64,000 bases of DNA from Conchocele bisecta (GCA_029237695.1 JAQRGA010000312.1:16180-80179); one strand, 5' to 3'. Shown: positions 22,501-34,975, counted from the first letter of the stretch. Notes: generated by a model from the letters alone, not told the origin. A program made the numbers and translations.

Positions 22501-25500
22501 ATTCAGAGACATCATCTGTACATGCCCACCCAGTAGACACAACATGTTCTTTATATACAGTGACATCTTCTGTACATGCCCACTCAGTAGACACACATGT
22601 TCTTTATATCAGGGACAATCATTTGTACATGCCCCACCAGTAGACACACATGTTCATTAAATCGGACCCATATTGTACATGCCACCCGGAGACACAACAT
22701 GTTTTTTTCTTTTATATGCTCTTGACATGCCCACCCAGTAGACAAAAGATTTTATCAGTGACATCATCTGTACATGCACCAGTAGACACAACATGTTCTT
22801 TATATCAGTGGTCATATCTGTAACATGCCCACCCAGTAGACCAACATGTTCTTTATATCAGTGACATCATCTGTACATGCCCATCAGTAGTACACATGTT
22901 CATTTATACATCATGTCATCCAGTGACATGCACATCATCTGTACATGCCCATCTGTTAACACAAATGTTTATATCTGTGACATCATCTGTAATGCCCACC
23001 CAGTAGGGACACAAACAGTTCTTTATATCAGTGGGAATATCTGTACATGCCCACCCAGTTGACACAAATGTTCTTTATATCAGTGACATATCTGTACATG
23101 CCCATAAGTAGACACAACCATGTTCTTTTATCAGTTACATCATCTGTACATGGCCATCAGTAGACACAACATGTTCTTATATCAGTGACATCATCTGTAC
23201 ATGCCCATCAGTAGACACAACATGTTTTTCTTTCAGTGACATCATCATCATCTGTACATGCCACTCAAGTAGACACAACATGATCTTTATATCAGGGACA
23301 TTCATCTGTACATGCCCACCCCAGTAGACACAACATTTCATTATATCAGAGACATCATCTGTACAGCCCACCCAGTAGAGACAAACATGTTCTATATATC
23401 AGTGCATATCTGTACATGCCCACTCAGTAGTCACAACATGTTCTTTATATCAGTGACCATCATCTTCCCTTCCTCTCTCTATACATGTCCACCAGTAGAC
23501 ACACATTTCATAAATAGAGACATGATCGTACATGCCACTCAGTTAGACACACTGTTCTTTATATCAGTGACATCTGTACATGCCCACCCAGTAAGGACAC
23601 AACATGTTCTTTTTATCAGTGTCATCATCTGTACATGGCCCACCAGTAGACACAACATGTTCTTTGATTATCGAGGGACATCATCTGTACATGCCATCAG
23701 TAGACACAAACATGTTCTTTATATCAGTGACATCATATGTACATGCCCACTCAGTAGACACAACATGTTATTTATATCAGAGACATCATCTGTACATCGG
23801 CCCACCCCAGTAGAACAACAAGTTTCTTTTATCAGGACATTCTGTACATGGCCACTCAGTAGACACACATGTTCTTTATTCATTGACATCATCTGTACAT
23901 GCCACAGTAGACAAACAGGTTCTTATATCAGTGACATATCTGTAAATGCCACCAGTAGACCACATGTTCTTTATATCGAGACATCATCTGTACATGCAAA
24001 ACCCCCCCCGCCAAGTAGACACAATGTTCTTTATATCAGTGACTCATCTGTACATGCTCACCAGTAGACCAGCATGTTCTTTATATCAGAGACTCATCTG
24101 TAATGCCCATCTAGTAGAACAACATGTTCTTTATAACACACTATTCTGACATGCCACTCAGTAGACCAACATGTTCTTTATAACAGAGGACATCATCTGT
24201 ACATGCCCATCCGAGTAGACACAAACATGTTCTTTATATCAGAGACATATCTGTAAATGCCACTCAGTAGATACACATGTTCTTTTTATCAGTGAATCTA
24301 TCTGTACATGCCCACTCAGTAGGGACACAACTTGTTCTTTATATCAGTGACATCATTGTTACATTGCCCACCCAGAGACACAACATGTTACTGTATATCA
24401 GAGACAATCATCTGTGATTTTTGCCCACTCAGTTAGGCACAACATGTTCTTTTTATCAGTGACATCATCTGTACATGCCCATTCAAAGTAGATACCCACC
24501 ATGTTTCTTTATATCAGTGACTCATCGTGATACAATGCCCCGTCAGTAGACACAACATGTTCTTTAATATCAGTGACATCATCTGTACATTGCCCACTCA
24601 GTAGACAAACATGTTCTTTATATCAGAGACATCATCCCTGTACATAGGCCCACTCAAGTAGACACAAACATGTTCTTTATAATCAGTGGCATCATTCTGT
24701 TTACATGCCCACCAGTAGACACAACAATGTTCTTTATATCCAGAGACATCATTGTTACATGCCCACGAAGTAGACAACAAATGTTCTTTCTAATCCCAGT
24801 GACATCTCTGGTACATGCCCACCCAGTAGACCAAAATTTTGTTCTTTATATCAGAGACATCTCTGCCTAACATGCCCACTTCCAGTAGACACAACATGGT
24901 TCCTTATATCCAAGTGACATCATCTGTACATGCCCACCCCAGTAGACACAACATTTTATTTATATCAGTGACATCATCTGTACATGGCCCACCCAGTAGA
25001 ACACAAACCAGTTCTTTATATCAGTGAACATCATCTGTAACCCATGCCCAACTTAAGTTAGACCCACCCAAAATGAACTTGTTTATATCAAGTGACATTC
25101 ATCTGTACAGGCCCACCCTCAGTTTTTTAGACGACAACATTTGTTCCCTTTAATCTCAGTGGGACATATTGTAATGCCCAATTCAGTAGACCACCACCAT
25201 GTTTCTTTTATATCAGTGAATCATCATCATTGTTACATGCCCCACTCAGTTAGACAAACATTGTTTCTTTTAATTCTTGGACATCCCATCTGTTTACAAG
25301 CCCCACCCAGTTAGATACAACAAAATGTTCAATTTAATATTCACCAGACATCAAATTCTTATACATGCCCACCCGTAGAGACAAACCATGTTCTTTAAAT
25401 TCGTGACAATCCCATCTGCACAATGCCCAAACACAGTTAGACCCAAAATGTCTGTTTATATTCAGTGGAAATCTTCTGTACATGTCCACCAGTAGAAACA

Positions 25501-28500
25501 CAACATGTTCATTTAAATCAGAGGAACATCATTGTACATGCCCACCTCAGTTAGACACAACATTGTTCTTAATTATCTTTGTGACCCATCATCTGTACAA
25601 GCCCACCGAGTAGTGACACAACATGTTTCTTTATATTCAGTGTCATCATCTGTACATGCCCACCCAGTAGGAACACAACATAGTTCTTTATATCAAGAGG
25701 TAACATCATCTGTACATGCCCACTCAGTAGAACAACATGTGTTATTTATATTCAGTGAAACATCATCCGTGTAACATGCCCACTTCAGTAGACCCACCTA
25801 ACATGTTTCTTTATATCCCAGAGACATCATCTTGGTACATTGCCCACCCAGTAGACAAACTGTTTCCTTAATTATTCAGAGGACTTCCCATCTGTACATC
25901 GTCCACTCCCAGTAGACAAAAAACATGTTCTTTATATCAGTGACATCATCTGTACATGCCCCACCCAGTGACACAAACATTTGTCTATATATCAGTGTCA
26001 TATCCTTGTAACATTGCCCACCATTAGAAAAACATGTTCTTTATATCGAGGAACATCATCTGTAACATGCCCACGCAAAGTTAGGACAAAACATGTTTTT
26101 TTAATAATTCATGTACATGCCCAAGCCCAGTAGAACACACATGTCTTTTATTATCAGTGACATATCTGTTAACATTGCACCTCACCCATGTACGACACAG
26201 CATGTTCTTTATATCAGAGACATATCTGTACATGCCCACTCAGTAGACACAACATGTTCTTTATATCAGTGACATCATCTGTACATGCCCACTCAGTAGA
26301 CACAACATGTTCTTTATATCAGAGACATCATCTGTACATGCCCACCCAGTAGACACAACATGTTCTTTATATCAGAGACATCATCTGTACATGCCCACTC
26401 AGTAGATACAACATGTTCTTTATATCAGTGACATCATCTGTACATGCCCACTCAGTACACAACATGTTCTTTATATCAGTGACATCATCTGTACATGCCC
26501 ACCCAGTAGACACAACATGTTCTTTATATCAGAGACATCATCTGTAGATGCCCACTCAGTAGGCACAACATGTTCTTTATATCAGTGACATCATCTGTAC
26601 ATGCCCACTCAGTAGATACAACATGTTCTTTATATCAGTGACATCATCTGTACATGCCCAGTCAGTAGACACAACATGTTCTTTATATCAGTGACATCAT
26701 CTGTACATGCCCACTCAGTAGACACAACATGTTCTTTATATCAGAGACATCATCTGTACATGCCCACTCAGTAGACACAACATGTTCTTTATATCAGTGA
26801 CATCATCTGTACATGCCCACCCAGTAGACACAACATGTTCTTTATATCAGAGACATCATCTGTACATGCCCACGCAGTAGACACAACATGTTCTTTATAT
26901 CAGTGACATCATCTGTACATGCCCACCCAGTAGACACAACATGTTCTTTATATCAGAGACATCATCTGTACATGCACACCCAGTAGACACAACATGTTCT
27001 TTATATCAGAGACATCATCTGTACATGCCCACCCAGTAGACACAACATGTTCTTTATATCAGTGACATCATCTGTACATGCCCACTCAGTAGACACAACA
27101 TGTTCTTTATATCAGTAACATCATCTGTACATTCCCACCCAGTAGACACAACATGTTCTTTATATCAGTGACATCATCTGTACATGCCCACTCAGTAGAC
27201 ACAACATGTTCTTTATATCAGTGACATCATCTGTACATGCCCACTCAGTAGGCACAACATGTTCTTTATATCAGTGACATCATCTGTACATGCCCACCCA
27301 GTAGATACAACATGTTCTTTATATCAGAGACATCATCTGTACATGTCCACTCAGTAGGCACAACATGTTCTTTATATCAGTGACATCATCTGTACATGCA
27401 CACCCAGTAGACACAACATGTTCTTTATATCAGATACATCATCTGTACATGCCCACCCAGTAGACACAACATGTTCTTTATATCAGTGACATCATCTGTA
27501 CATGCCCACCCAGTAGACACAACATGTTCTTTATATCAGTGACATCATCTGTACATGCCCACCCAGTAGACACAACATGTTCTTTATATCAGTGACATCA
27601 TCTGTACATGCCCACTCAGTAGACACAACATGTTCTTTATATCAGTGACATCATCTGTACATGCCCACCCAGTAGACACAACATGTTCTTTATATCAGTG
27701 ACATCATCTGTACATGCCCACTCAGTAGACACAACATGTTCTTTATATCAGAGACATCATCTGTACATGCCCACCCAGTAGACACAACATGTTCTTTATA
27801 TCAGAGACATCATCTGTACATGCCACTCAGTAGACACAACATGTTCTTTATATCATGAGCATCATCTGTACATGCCCACTCAGTAGACACAACATGTTCT
27901 TTATATCAGAGACATCATCTGTACATGCCCACCCAGTAGGCACAACATGTTCTTTATATCAGTGACATCATCTGTACATGCCCACTCAGTAGACACAACA
28001 TGTTCTTTATATCAGTGACATCATCTGTACATGCCCACTCAGTAGACACAACATGTTCTTTATATCAGTGACATCACTGTACATGCCCACTCAGTAGACA
28101 CAACATGTTCTTTATTTATCAGAGACATCATCTGTACATGCCCACCCAGTAGACACAACATGTTCTTTATATCAGAGACATCATCTGTACATGCCCACTC
28201 AGTAGATACAACATGTTCTTTATATCAGTGACATCATCTGGGCATGCTTTATATCAGTGACATCATCTGTACATGCCCACTCAGTAGACACAACATGTTC
28301 TTTATATCAGTGACATCATCTGTACATGCCCACTCAGTAGACACAACATGTTCTTTATATCAGTGACATCATCTGTACATGCCCACCCAGTAGACACAAC
28401 ATGTTCTTTATATCAGAGACATCATCTGTACATGCCCACCCAGTAGACACAACATGTTCTTTATATCAGAGACATCATCTGTACATGCCACCCAGTAGAC

Positions 28501-28690
28501 ACAACATGTTCTTTATATCAGAGACATCATCTGTACATGCCCACCCAGTAGACACAACATGTTCTTTATATCAGAGACATCATCTGTACATGCCCACCCA
28601 GTAGACACAACATGTTCTTTATATCAGAGACATCATCTGTACATGCCCACCCAGTAGGCACAAACTGTTCTTTATATCAGATACATCATC
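16524..28690. repeat. 53-bp satellite array derived from a TTAA-flanked MITE
   Basis: Roughly 225 head-to-tail copies of a 53-bp unit comprising CATGCCCACTCAGTAGACAC, AACATGTTCTTTATATCAG and TGACATCATCTGTA. The first unit is preceded by TTAAAGGTACATGCCCACTC and has GTAGGCACAAACTG, exactly the left end of family D. The last unit also reads GTAGGCACAAACTG and passes into GAGATATTTTCTGGCAAAAT, the next segment of family D. Common variants are CACTC/CACCC/CATTC, CAGAGAC/CAGTGAC/CAGGGAC and CTTTAT/CATTAT. Clean at 16.5-17.3, 19.4-21.0 and 26.2-28.7 kb, and full of small indels elsewhere. ORFs through it are repeat artefacts. Confidence 0.97.
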
Positions 28691-28960
28691 TGAGATATTT
28701 TCTGGCAAAATAAGCATTCATTCACCTTTACCCCATGTATTGATTGGCTTATTGTACATTTTATATCAGGCGTAAATTTCCACACTGATATCAGGGGCGA
28801 TAACCGTGTTTCCTTAAAATTTTAACGGACATTTCTATTTATTGTACTTATTTTTTGATGTGTAATGATAATACTTTATAATTTGTCGAAAATATTATTT
28901 TTTTCAGGTGACGCATTTAATTAGTATAAATAATTACAACGTATCATATTCGTGTTGATA
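28691..28960. mobile_element. Family D MITE interior, continuing from the satellite
   Basis: From GAGATATTTTCTGGCAAAAT through CACACTGATATCAGGGGCGA, TTTCAGGTGACGCATTTAAT and TAGTATAAATAATTA, collinear with the copies at 34334 and 39007. The last ~170 bp, including the right TIR, are missing. Confidence 0.88.
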
Positions 28961-29001
28961 CAATGGTCACGTGATTACATGTCCGCCACGTTTTGTTGCA
29001 G

Positions 29002-29068
29002 CGCCACCTGTCCTGCGAACTGTGCCGGCGACCCGACGGCGGTGTACGGAGTAGACAACTACCAGTTG
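29002..29068 (+). CDS. LCCL-domain exon (N-terminal half)
   Basis: Translation is ATCPANCAGDPTAVYGVDNY then QL, which fits the LCCL pattern C-P-x-x-C followed by V-(Y/W)-G-x-x-x-Y. LCCL domains are extracellular modules found in cochlin, CRISPLD proteins and Limulus factor C. The acceptor TTTTGTTGCAG and donor GTAGGT are good. The entry phase (one base completing Gly) matches the exon at 9239-9305. The exit is phase 0. The expected continuation, D-S-S-I-C-x-A-A-I-H-A-G, was not found downstream, and the next exon I can support (41693) starts in phase 1, so at least one exon is missing from this model. Confidence 0.78.
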
Positions 29069-29194
29069 GTAGGTATACATACAGCCGACTAACTTGTAAA
29101 TTCCACAACATATCTGTGACAGTGATTGATTTTACAGACCGTTGATATTATCAGCGAGCATGGTAATGTAGCAGCTAACACAAACACACACTCA

Positions 29195-29340
29195 TAATTA
29201 GCTACAATAATTCGCCTCCGATATGTTATCTACGGCTACAATTTGACCCATTCAAAAAAGATGTGAGCAACCGAAGTGCATACCCAAACCTGCTGCATAT
29301 TTGTCAAAATTTAGCAAACTGTATATTTTATACCTTTAAA
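29195..29340. repeat. Dispersed repeat (family I), copy 1
   Basis: TAATTAGCTACAATAATTCG and GTGAGCAACCGAAGTGCATA recur with few changes at 36118-36262. No terminal repeats seen. Confidence 0.7.
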
Positions 29341-30043
29341 CAAATAATCTTTGATGTAGAACTAGTAAATTGCCCAAAATAATAGAACAGGGAAATAATT
29401 TTCCAATGGAAGACATAGTTTCTCTTGTTGTTGTTCAACATTCAACATAACGAAATTAAGCTTTCAAATGTATAAGATATCAAGATATACAAGTAAATGT
29501 CAGATAAACACATTGATCGTTACGTTCAACACCTTATCAGCTACAGTCATCAACCGTTATACATCCCTTGTAGATGAATATAGCACTATTAATATGTTTT
29601 TTTCTCTGGCCCCAAGGTCAAGGTCAAACTATATTTTTGTAATACAAATATTTTTCTTGAGAAATTGCACATCTTTACAGGTATAGAATCACATGGCTTG
29701 TCTCGTACATATTCAGGGTAAACAGACACAAAATTATCATTTCTGTTTCTCCATGCCGATATGTCAGTGGAAGAAGGGGGCTAACTCCATGTGGGAGTTA
29801 GGCTACTTTTTCCACTGACCCCTTCAATTTACTTCCGTATTGTCGGATAGTGCATCTTTCTGCAATAAACCGAAGACCCGTGTTATCACTTGGGTCAGGC
29901 AGTATTTGTTGTTTTCTCGTATCACTTGGGGAGTGGCAAGCTTCACACAATGCTCCAGGTTTATCACTTTACCAAACACGAGGTGTCTTATATGACTTGG
30001 CATCACAAGTTCTGCATGATGTGAATATTTTAAATCCAGCATA
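29341..30043. other. Intronic spacer with one small hairpin
   Basis: TCAGTGGAAGAAGGGGGCTA near 29764 faces TTTTTCCACTGA near 29818. Otherwise nothing recognised. Confidence 0.5.
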
Positions 30044-30293
30044 TTAACCCTTACACCGATATCTTAATTTTTTGTCGTCTGCTGTTTATTTTCTGTTTTC
30101 CATTTTTATCATCAAAAACACGCGTTAACAGCACTTTAGAATAATTTACAACATGCTTTGCCAGCACTTCAGAATCATTTCCATTTGGAAATGATTCTGA
30201 AGTACTGTCAAACCATGTTTTTATTGAGAAATAAGGCAATATATAAAAGCAACAACAGACGACAATTGTTGTGTGTTGCGGTATAAGGGTTAA
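30044..30293. mobile_element. TTAA-flanked MITE, complete copy
   Basis: TTAACCCTTACACCGATATC at the left and TGCGGTATAAGGGTTAA at the right, with TTTGTCGTCTGCTGTT facing AACAACAGACGACAA. A perfect inner hairpin, CACTTCAGAATCATTTCC, occupies 30160-30204. The TTAA-CCCTT ends suggest a piggyBac-type non-autonomous element (inference). Confidence 0.82.
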
Positions 30294-30771
30294 AGACAGA
30301 AATTGATGGTCAAATCATAAACTGTAAATCCCAAACATACATGTCATATTTTATTCATTTTTAAGCGATGTAATTCACGCCTATCTCTATGCTAATAAAT
30401 TATAACGCTTACTGCTTGTTCACACATTTTGACGCCATAATGATTTTGACGTCACTATGTCATATACTGAACTTTCCATTGCTGAGAACGTTGTGAAACA
30501 GCTGTAAAGACGTACCATATCCATCGTTTTCATTGAAAGAGTGCACAGCATGATATACTGAAGAAGTGAATGCATAAATGCATGCTAGGTACATGCAGAA
30601 TGCAAATAAGTTGTTAACTGTCGATAGTAAACTAGTTACGATGAAGTTATATGTCAAATGTAATAATCACTATGTACATGATGTAGACGTATGTAAAAAA
30701 GAATGTGAAGATTGAAAGATAACATCGGGAGATATAGGTTATAAAAATTGTCCAAGGTTTATGTTTGCCAC
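30294..30771. other. Intronic spacer, nothing recognised
   Basis: AT-rich sequence with no repeat match inside the window. Confidence 0.5.
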
Positions 30772-31166
30772 CCTGTAGACGCTATTCAACTTGCCATAAA
30801 TGACCTTAGCTGTTGCTAGGCCGTTAAACACCAATACATCCAATCCATTATTAACTAGCCTCCGCAGTAGTGCAGGATCAAGCTTATGGCATGGCCCTGT
30901 AGCCTATTTCACCAAAATTGCAAAGTATGCTTATCTTGCTAAGTACACTTTGAGGGAGAAATTTTCAATTTAAGGAGAAATTTATTAATTTTTATTATAC
31001 TGAATTTATTACATTATCACAGCCATTTTGGCTGTGATAATGTAATAAATACAGTATAATAATTCTGCATACTTTTAATCATCAAGTATATGCAGTCGTT
31101 AGTTCTATGGAAAAATAAATGTTTACTCGCTCAAAGTATACCCTGTAGACGCTATTCAACTCGCCA
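30772..31166. mobile_element. Family C hairpin MITE between direct repeats
   Basis: CCCTGTAGACGCTATTCAAC is present at both ends (30772 and 31139). Inside is a family C copy from CTGTAGCCTATTTCACC (30897) to CAAAGTATA (31139), with the central hairpin TACATTATCACAGCCATTTT facing its complement. The right TIR is cut off at the second direct repeat. Confidence 0.8.
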
Positions 31167-31650
31167 TAGATTCACAATACGTGTCTGGGATTGTGAGTGG
31201 CGAATCCCGCCTCCCGCAATACTCGACCCCAGTGTCAGCGTCTCAGCACATGAACGCCATCATATCAGTTTCCCGCAATACTAGACCCCAGTGTCAGCCG
31301 TCTCAGCACATGAACGCCATCATATCAGTTTCCCACAATACTAGACCCCAGTGTCAGCCGTCTCAGCACATGAACGCCATCATATCAGTTTCCCGAAGTA
31401 CTAGACCCCAGTGCTGCGTCTCAGCACATGAACGCCATAATATCAGTTTCGGCACAACGACGGCTCGTCCAAACATTTATACCCCGCCAGCTATGCAAAC
31501 ATACCATTGTACTTACGTCTAGATATAACAAATAACATCATTGGCGTGGAGTAGCGGAAATACGTTAGCACACTAGTAATACATGGACTTCGAGCACGGT
31601 TCGTCCGTACGTACGTGCAGGTAATCCGCGAGCGATCGTAAATGTGGACA
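31167..31650. repeat. Dispersed repeat (family M), copy 1, with 60-bp tandem core
   Basis: 31211-31449 is four copies of a 60-bp unit containing CCCCAGTGTCAGCCGTCTCA and CATGAACGCCATCATATCAG. The right flank, GGCGTGGAGTAGCGGAAATA to GGTAATCCGCGAGCGAT, recurs at 55478-55580. The copy at 54738-55600 has only one core unit. Confidence 0.85.
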
Positions 31651-31665
31651 AATTTATCACAAACC

Positions 31666-32614
31666 TACGGAGCCCCACAGTTGATGTAGAACTTATTTTT
31701 TTATTAATTCGTTCCCACGAAATAACAATTCATTCCCACGAAATAACAATTCGTTCCCTCAATTTAGCAATTCGTTCACACGAATTAACAATTCGTTCCA
31801 ACGAATTAACAATTCGTTCCCGCGAAATAACAATTCGTTCCCGTGAGAACGAATTGTTAAATTTGTGGGAACGGAACGAATTGTTATTTCGTGGGAACGT
31901 GTTGTTATATCGTGGGAACGAATTATTAATTGGAGGGAACTAATTGCTAAATTGAGTGAGTGAGTGAGTGAGTGAATAGGGTTTAACGTCCGCTTTTCTG
32001 ACATAGAGGTACAAGCCTCAGGGAGTCTACACGCAGACGGGTCAACGGGGTCGAGTCCCGTATCCACCTGTCCAAGGGGGGTAAATCCCAACTTCAGAAC
32101 TCAATATTTACAATCAAAATATATATTCAGTCCTGAAATTAGAACAACCTGATCTGGTGCCAGGCCCTCGCCACACCAGCATCATTTATCCCATCCCCTA
32201 AAAGTAATAGGATTATCGCTAATCTTACTTTTATATATGGGGCATAGCCTGACTCAACTCTCACATACAAGAAAGCCAAAAATGTACATGAGGGCCAAAT
32301 CCGGTATAGTGGGTTCCGGAAAGTATGAACCCAATCGTTAAGCCAGTTTAGTCGCCTTTTACGACAAGCAATGGCTACTGCAGCACTATTCTCAGGATCA
32401 GTTGATCCCGCCCCGGTGCCTGCACGGGGCTGCTAAATTGAGGGAACGAATCGTTATTTCGTGGGAACGAATTCTTAATTCGAGGGAACGAATTGTTATA
32501 TCGTGGGAACGAAATGTTAATTCGAAAGAACGAATTGTCAAACTGAAGGAACGAATTGTTATTTCGTGGGAACGAATTAATAAAAAAGATCCATGTCCCC
32601 TGCGAGGCTCCGTA
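31666..32614. mobile_element. Family B foldback element, copy 4, split by a SINE
   Basis: TACGGAGCCCCACAGTTGAT at the left, GTCCCCTGCGAGGCTCCGTA at the right. The arms are interrupted at 31957-32430. Confidence 0.9.
31957..32430 (-). mobile_element. Mollusc-type SINE with 12-bp target duplication
   Basis: TGCTAAATTGAG flanks both sides (31945-31956 and 32431-32442). On the minus strand the element starts GCAGCCCCGTGCAGGCACCG, contains TTGTCGTAAAAGGCGACTAA, and ends in a (CACT)n tail. The TCGTAAxAGGCGACTAA core and the tail match what I know of SINEs widespread in gastropods and bivalves. The family name is not assigned. Confidence 0.82.
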
Positions 32615-32985
32615 GATTGCATAAGTTGTGTACTCGTAATAATACGGGTACAGAGTGGGATACACAATCGTTAAACATTCTCACATGTCATCGTTTCTCT
32701 ACATCTATTGTCATTCTCAACTCGCAATCAAGCAGTTGTATTGGCTGAGCCTGAGTTGTAGCACAGCACATATAATCAAGCCGCTCGACTGCCTGTATTA
32801 TATTCAAGGATTTGGCGTGAAATGGCGTGAGAAGGCGAAAATAATTTCCCGATGTGTCGGGTGTAAATTTCGTGTTATCGCGTTTCGACTTTGTACCAGT
32901 TGTATATACATGCACTCAGCCAACATATTTATCTATTACTATTCACAAGAATAAGCATCATATAAACTACTGTGTGATTAAGAGT
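32615..32985. other. Intronic spacer
   Basis: Around 32717 CTCGCAATCAAGCAGTTGTA and GCTGAGCCTGAGTTGTAGCA resemble the unit at 46110-46406. Nothing else recognised. Confidence 0.5.
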
Positions 32986-33137
32986 ATTCCATATATACTC
33001 CGGTGTGTGACAAGGATATTCCACCCGAGTGGTCAGAATATGTGGTCAGAAACGAGGCTTTGCCGAGTTTCTGACGAAATATTCTGACCACGAGGGTGGA
33101 ATATCCTTCGTCACACACCGAAGTATATCTGGAATAC
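32986..33137. repeat. Long hairpin GGATATTCCACCC
   Basis: ATTCCATATATACTCCGGTG faces CGAAGTATATCTGGAATAC, and GATATTCCACCCGAGTGGTC faces GACCACGAGGGTGGAATATC. A half-copy (GAATATTCCACCCGACTGTC) is at 34089. Confidence 0.88.
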
Positions 33138-34159
33138 TTTTTCTCGCATACCTACTAAGTCCAGAATCATGTTTAGCCATAGTACGCCATCAACGAACCA
33201 CCATGATAGTATAATACTAACTTGTTTTCTTTATATGCTATCTCCAATACAACCACTCAATCGCATTACCCGTATCAACAAATGGGTGTAAAAAGTTTAC
33301 ACCAACAAATTAGAGTCTCCTACATTGGATCGAAACATTTAACACATAACGGCACAATAAAAAAATAAAAATACGGTCTGAAGACGCCCATAACAGATGT
33401 GTAAACCCAATTACTACATACACACAATAAATAGAACGCAGTACGAGACAAACTCATATAAATATTTAAAATAGACCATATATCCTCAATTCAAATTTGT
33501 ACAATAATGTTTACAGAATCATTTGATGTTTTTATTTTGAGTATGTATTGCAATTCCGAGACGCTGTCTTCAATTACTCAAATATCAGTCCGCCGAAAGT
33601 TTCACTCCGACGGACCGTTGCCGTTTTCAAGAAATTCTTGCTCACTGGATTATTAAACAAATATTCCAATCACTATCAACTGTCACTATACATATGTTTG
33701 GTGAAGAATCAACAACATACGAGGTAAATATTTTGCTGTAAATTTCTTTTTTAATAATAATCATGTATTCAGTATTCGGCCAACTGATTTACACAACTCG
33801 TCCCACAAATTTACGCAAATTTGATAAAACTGGATAAAACATGAAATAAATAATAGACTACATAACAAATCCAGAGCGACGTTGTTGACAGTGTTGTCTA
33901 CTGACAGTACTGTGTAGAGAGCGTGTGTTTGTAAACAATGCAGACGACGTTTGGAAGCCAATACACAAAAAGTAGTTCCGGCAGTGTGTCACAGGTCAGC
34001 CGTGTGAGATAGCCGTGTGAGACAGAAAAATCCCACATGGGCGTGGCTTCGGAAATAACATTGAAATGGACTCTGTGTATGCGAGAAAAGAATATTCCAC
34101 CCGACTGTCAGAACATTTTGTCAGAAACCACGTTGTTGATTGGTTTAAGTTCGTTTGAC
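33138..34159. other. Intronic spacer
   Basis: GGAATACTTTTTCTCGCATA (33133) and TATGCGAGAAAAGAATATTC (34078) are inverted partners 950 bp apart, so most of this stretch may be inside one large decayed foldback element. No ORF of interest. Confidence 0.45.
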
Positions 34160-34333
34160 GTCCACGACGTTGTCGATTGACCGGCAACGTCGTTGTTCCA
34201 GGAATTCCAACAAAATGATGTAAACCAAAATTAATCTTAATTTTAACCCCATATTTGGTTATTTACATTTTTGAAACTATCAGAACATGCAATGTAAATA
34301 TATTATTATATGTAATACAACCTCCACGCCCTT
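34160..34333. repeat. Direct repeat, left copy
   Basis: GACGTTGTCGATTGACCGGC through TTTAACCCCATATTTGGTTA to ACCTCCACGCCCTTTAAA. The right copy is at 34800-34975. Confidence 0.85.
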
Positions 34334-34793
34334 TAAAGGTACGTGCCCAATCAGTAGGCACAACATGTTCTTTATATCAGATACAATCTGAGACGCATTG
34401 ATTGGCATTATTATACATTTTATATCAGACGTAACTTTTCACACTGATATCAGGGGCAATAACCGTGTTTTCTTAAAATGTTAACAGACATCACTATTTA
34501 TTCTCTGTATTTATTTGTGTATGTACAATTATCATACTTTATAATCTGTCGAAAATATTATTGTTTTCAGGTGACGCATTTAATTAGTATAAATAATTAA
34601 AAAACACCATGACTCATTTGCATATGAAAATAGCCTGATACCAACGCGCGTCACTATCAGTAATATAAATATTACTAAATGATTATACCTGTATCGCGGC
34701 GACTCCTATTTTTTATAACTGGTGGAATATTGACACCATTATACACTTATTTAATTCCTATACAGAACATTTTGAGTGGGCATGCACCTTTAA
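34334..34793. mobile_element. Family D MITE, full length
   Basis: TTAAAGGTACGTGCCCAATC at the left, GAGTGGGCATGCACCTTTAA at the right, TTAA at both borders. The interior contains CATGTTCTTTATATCAGATA, the sequence amplified in the 53-bp satellite. Non-coding, about 460 bp. Confidence 0.92.
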
Positions 34794-34799
34794 TCTCAA

Positions 34800-34975
34800 C
34801 GACGTTGTCGATTGACCGGCTACGTCGTTGTTCCAGGAATTGCGACAAAATGATGTAAACCAAAATTGGTCTTAATTTTAACCCCATATTCGGTTATTTA
34901 CATTTTTTAAACTATCAGAACATGCAATGTAAATATAATTAATAAAACCTCCAGGTACTTTAAACAGACCACATG
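34800..34975. repeat. Direct repeat, right copy
   Basis: GACGTTGTCGATTGACCGGC to AAAACCTCCAGGTACTTTAAA, about 90% like 34160-34333. Confidence 0.85.

Noticed and set aside
16524..28690. Many ORFs containing VHAHSVDTTCSLYQRH-like repeats
   Set aside because: The 53-bp unit is not a multiple of three, so all frames are traversed, and stops are absent only by unit sequence. Satellite artefact, not a repeat protein.
16524..28690. CRISPR-like array
   Set aside because: Units are contiguous 53-mers with no spacers, and the DNA is clearly eukaryotic.
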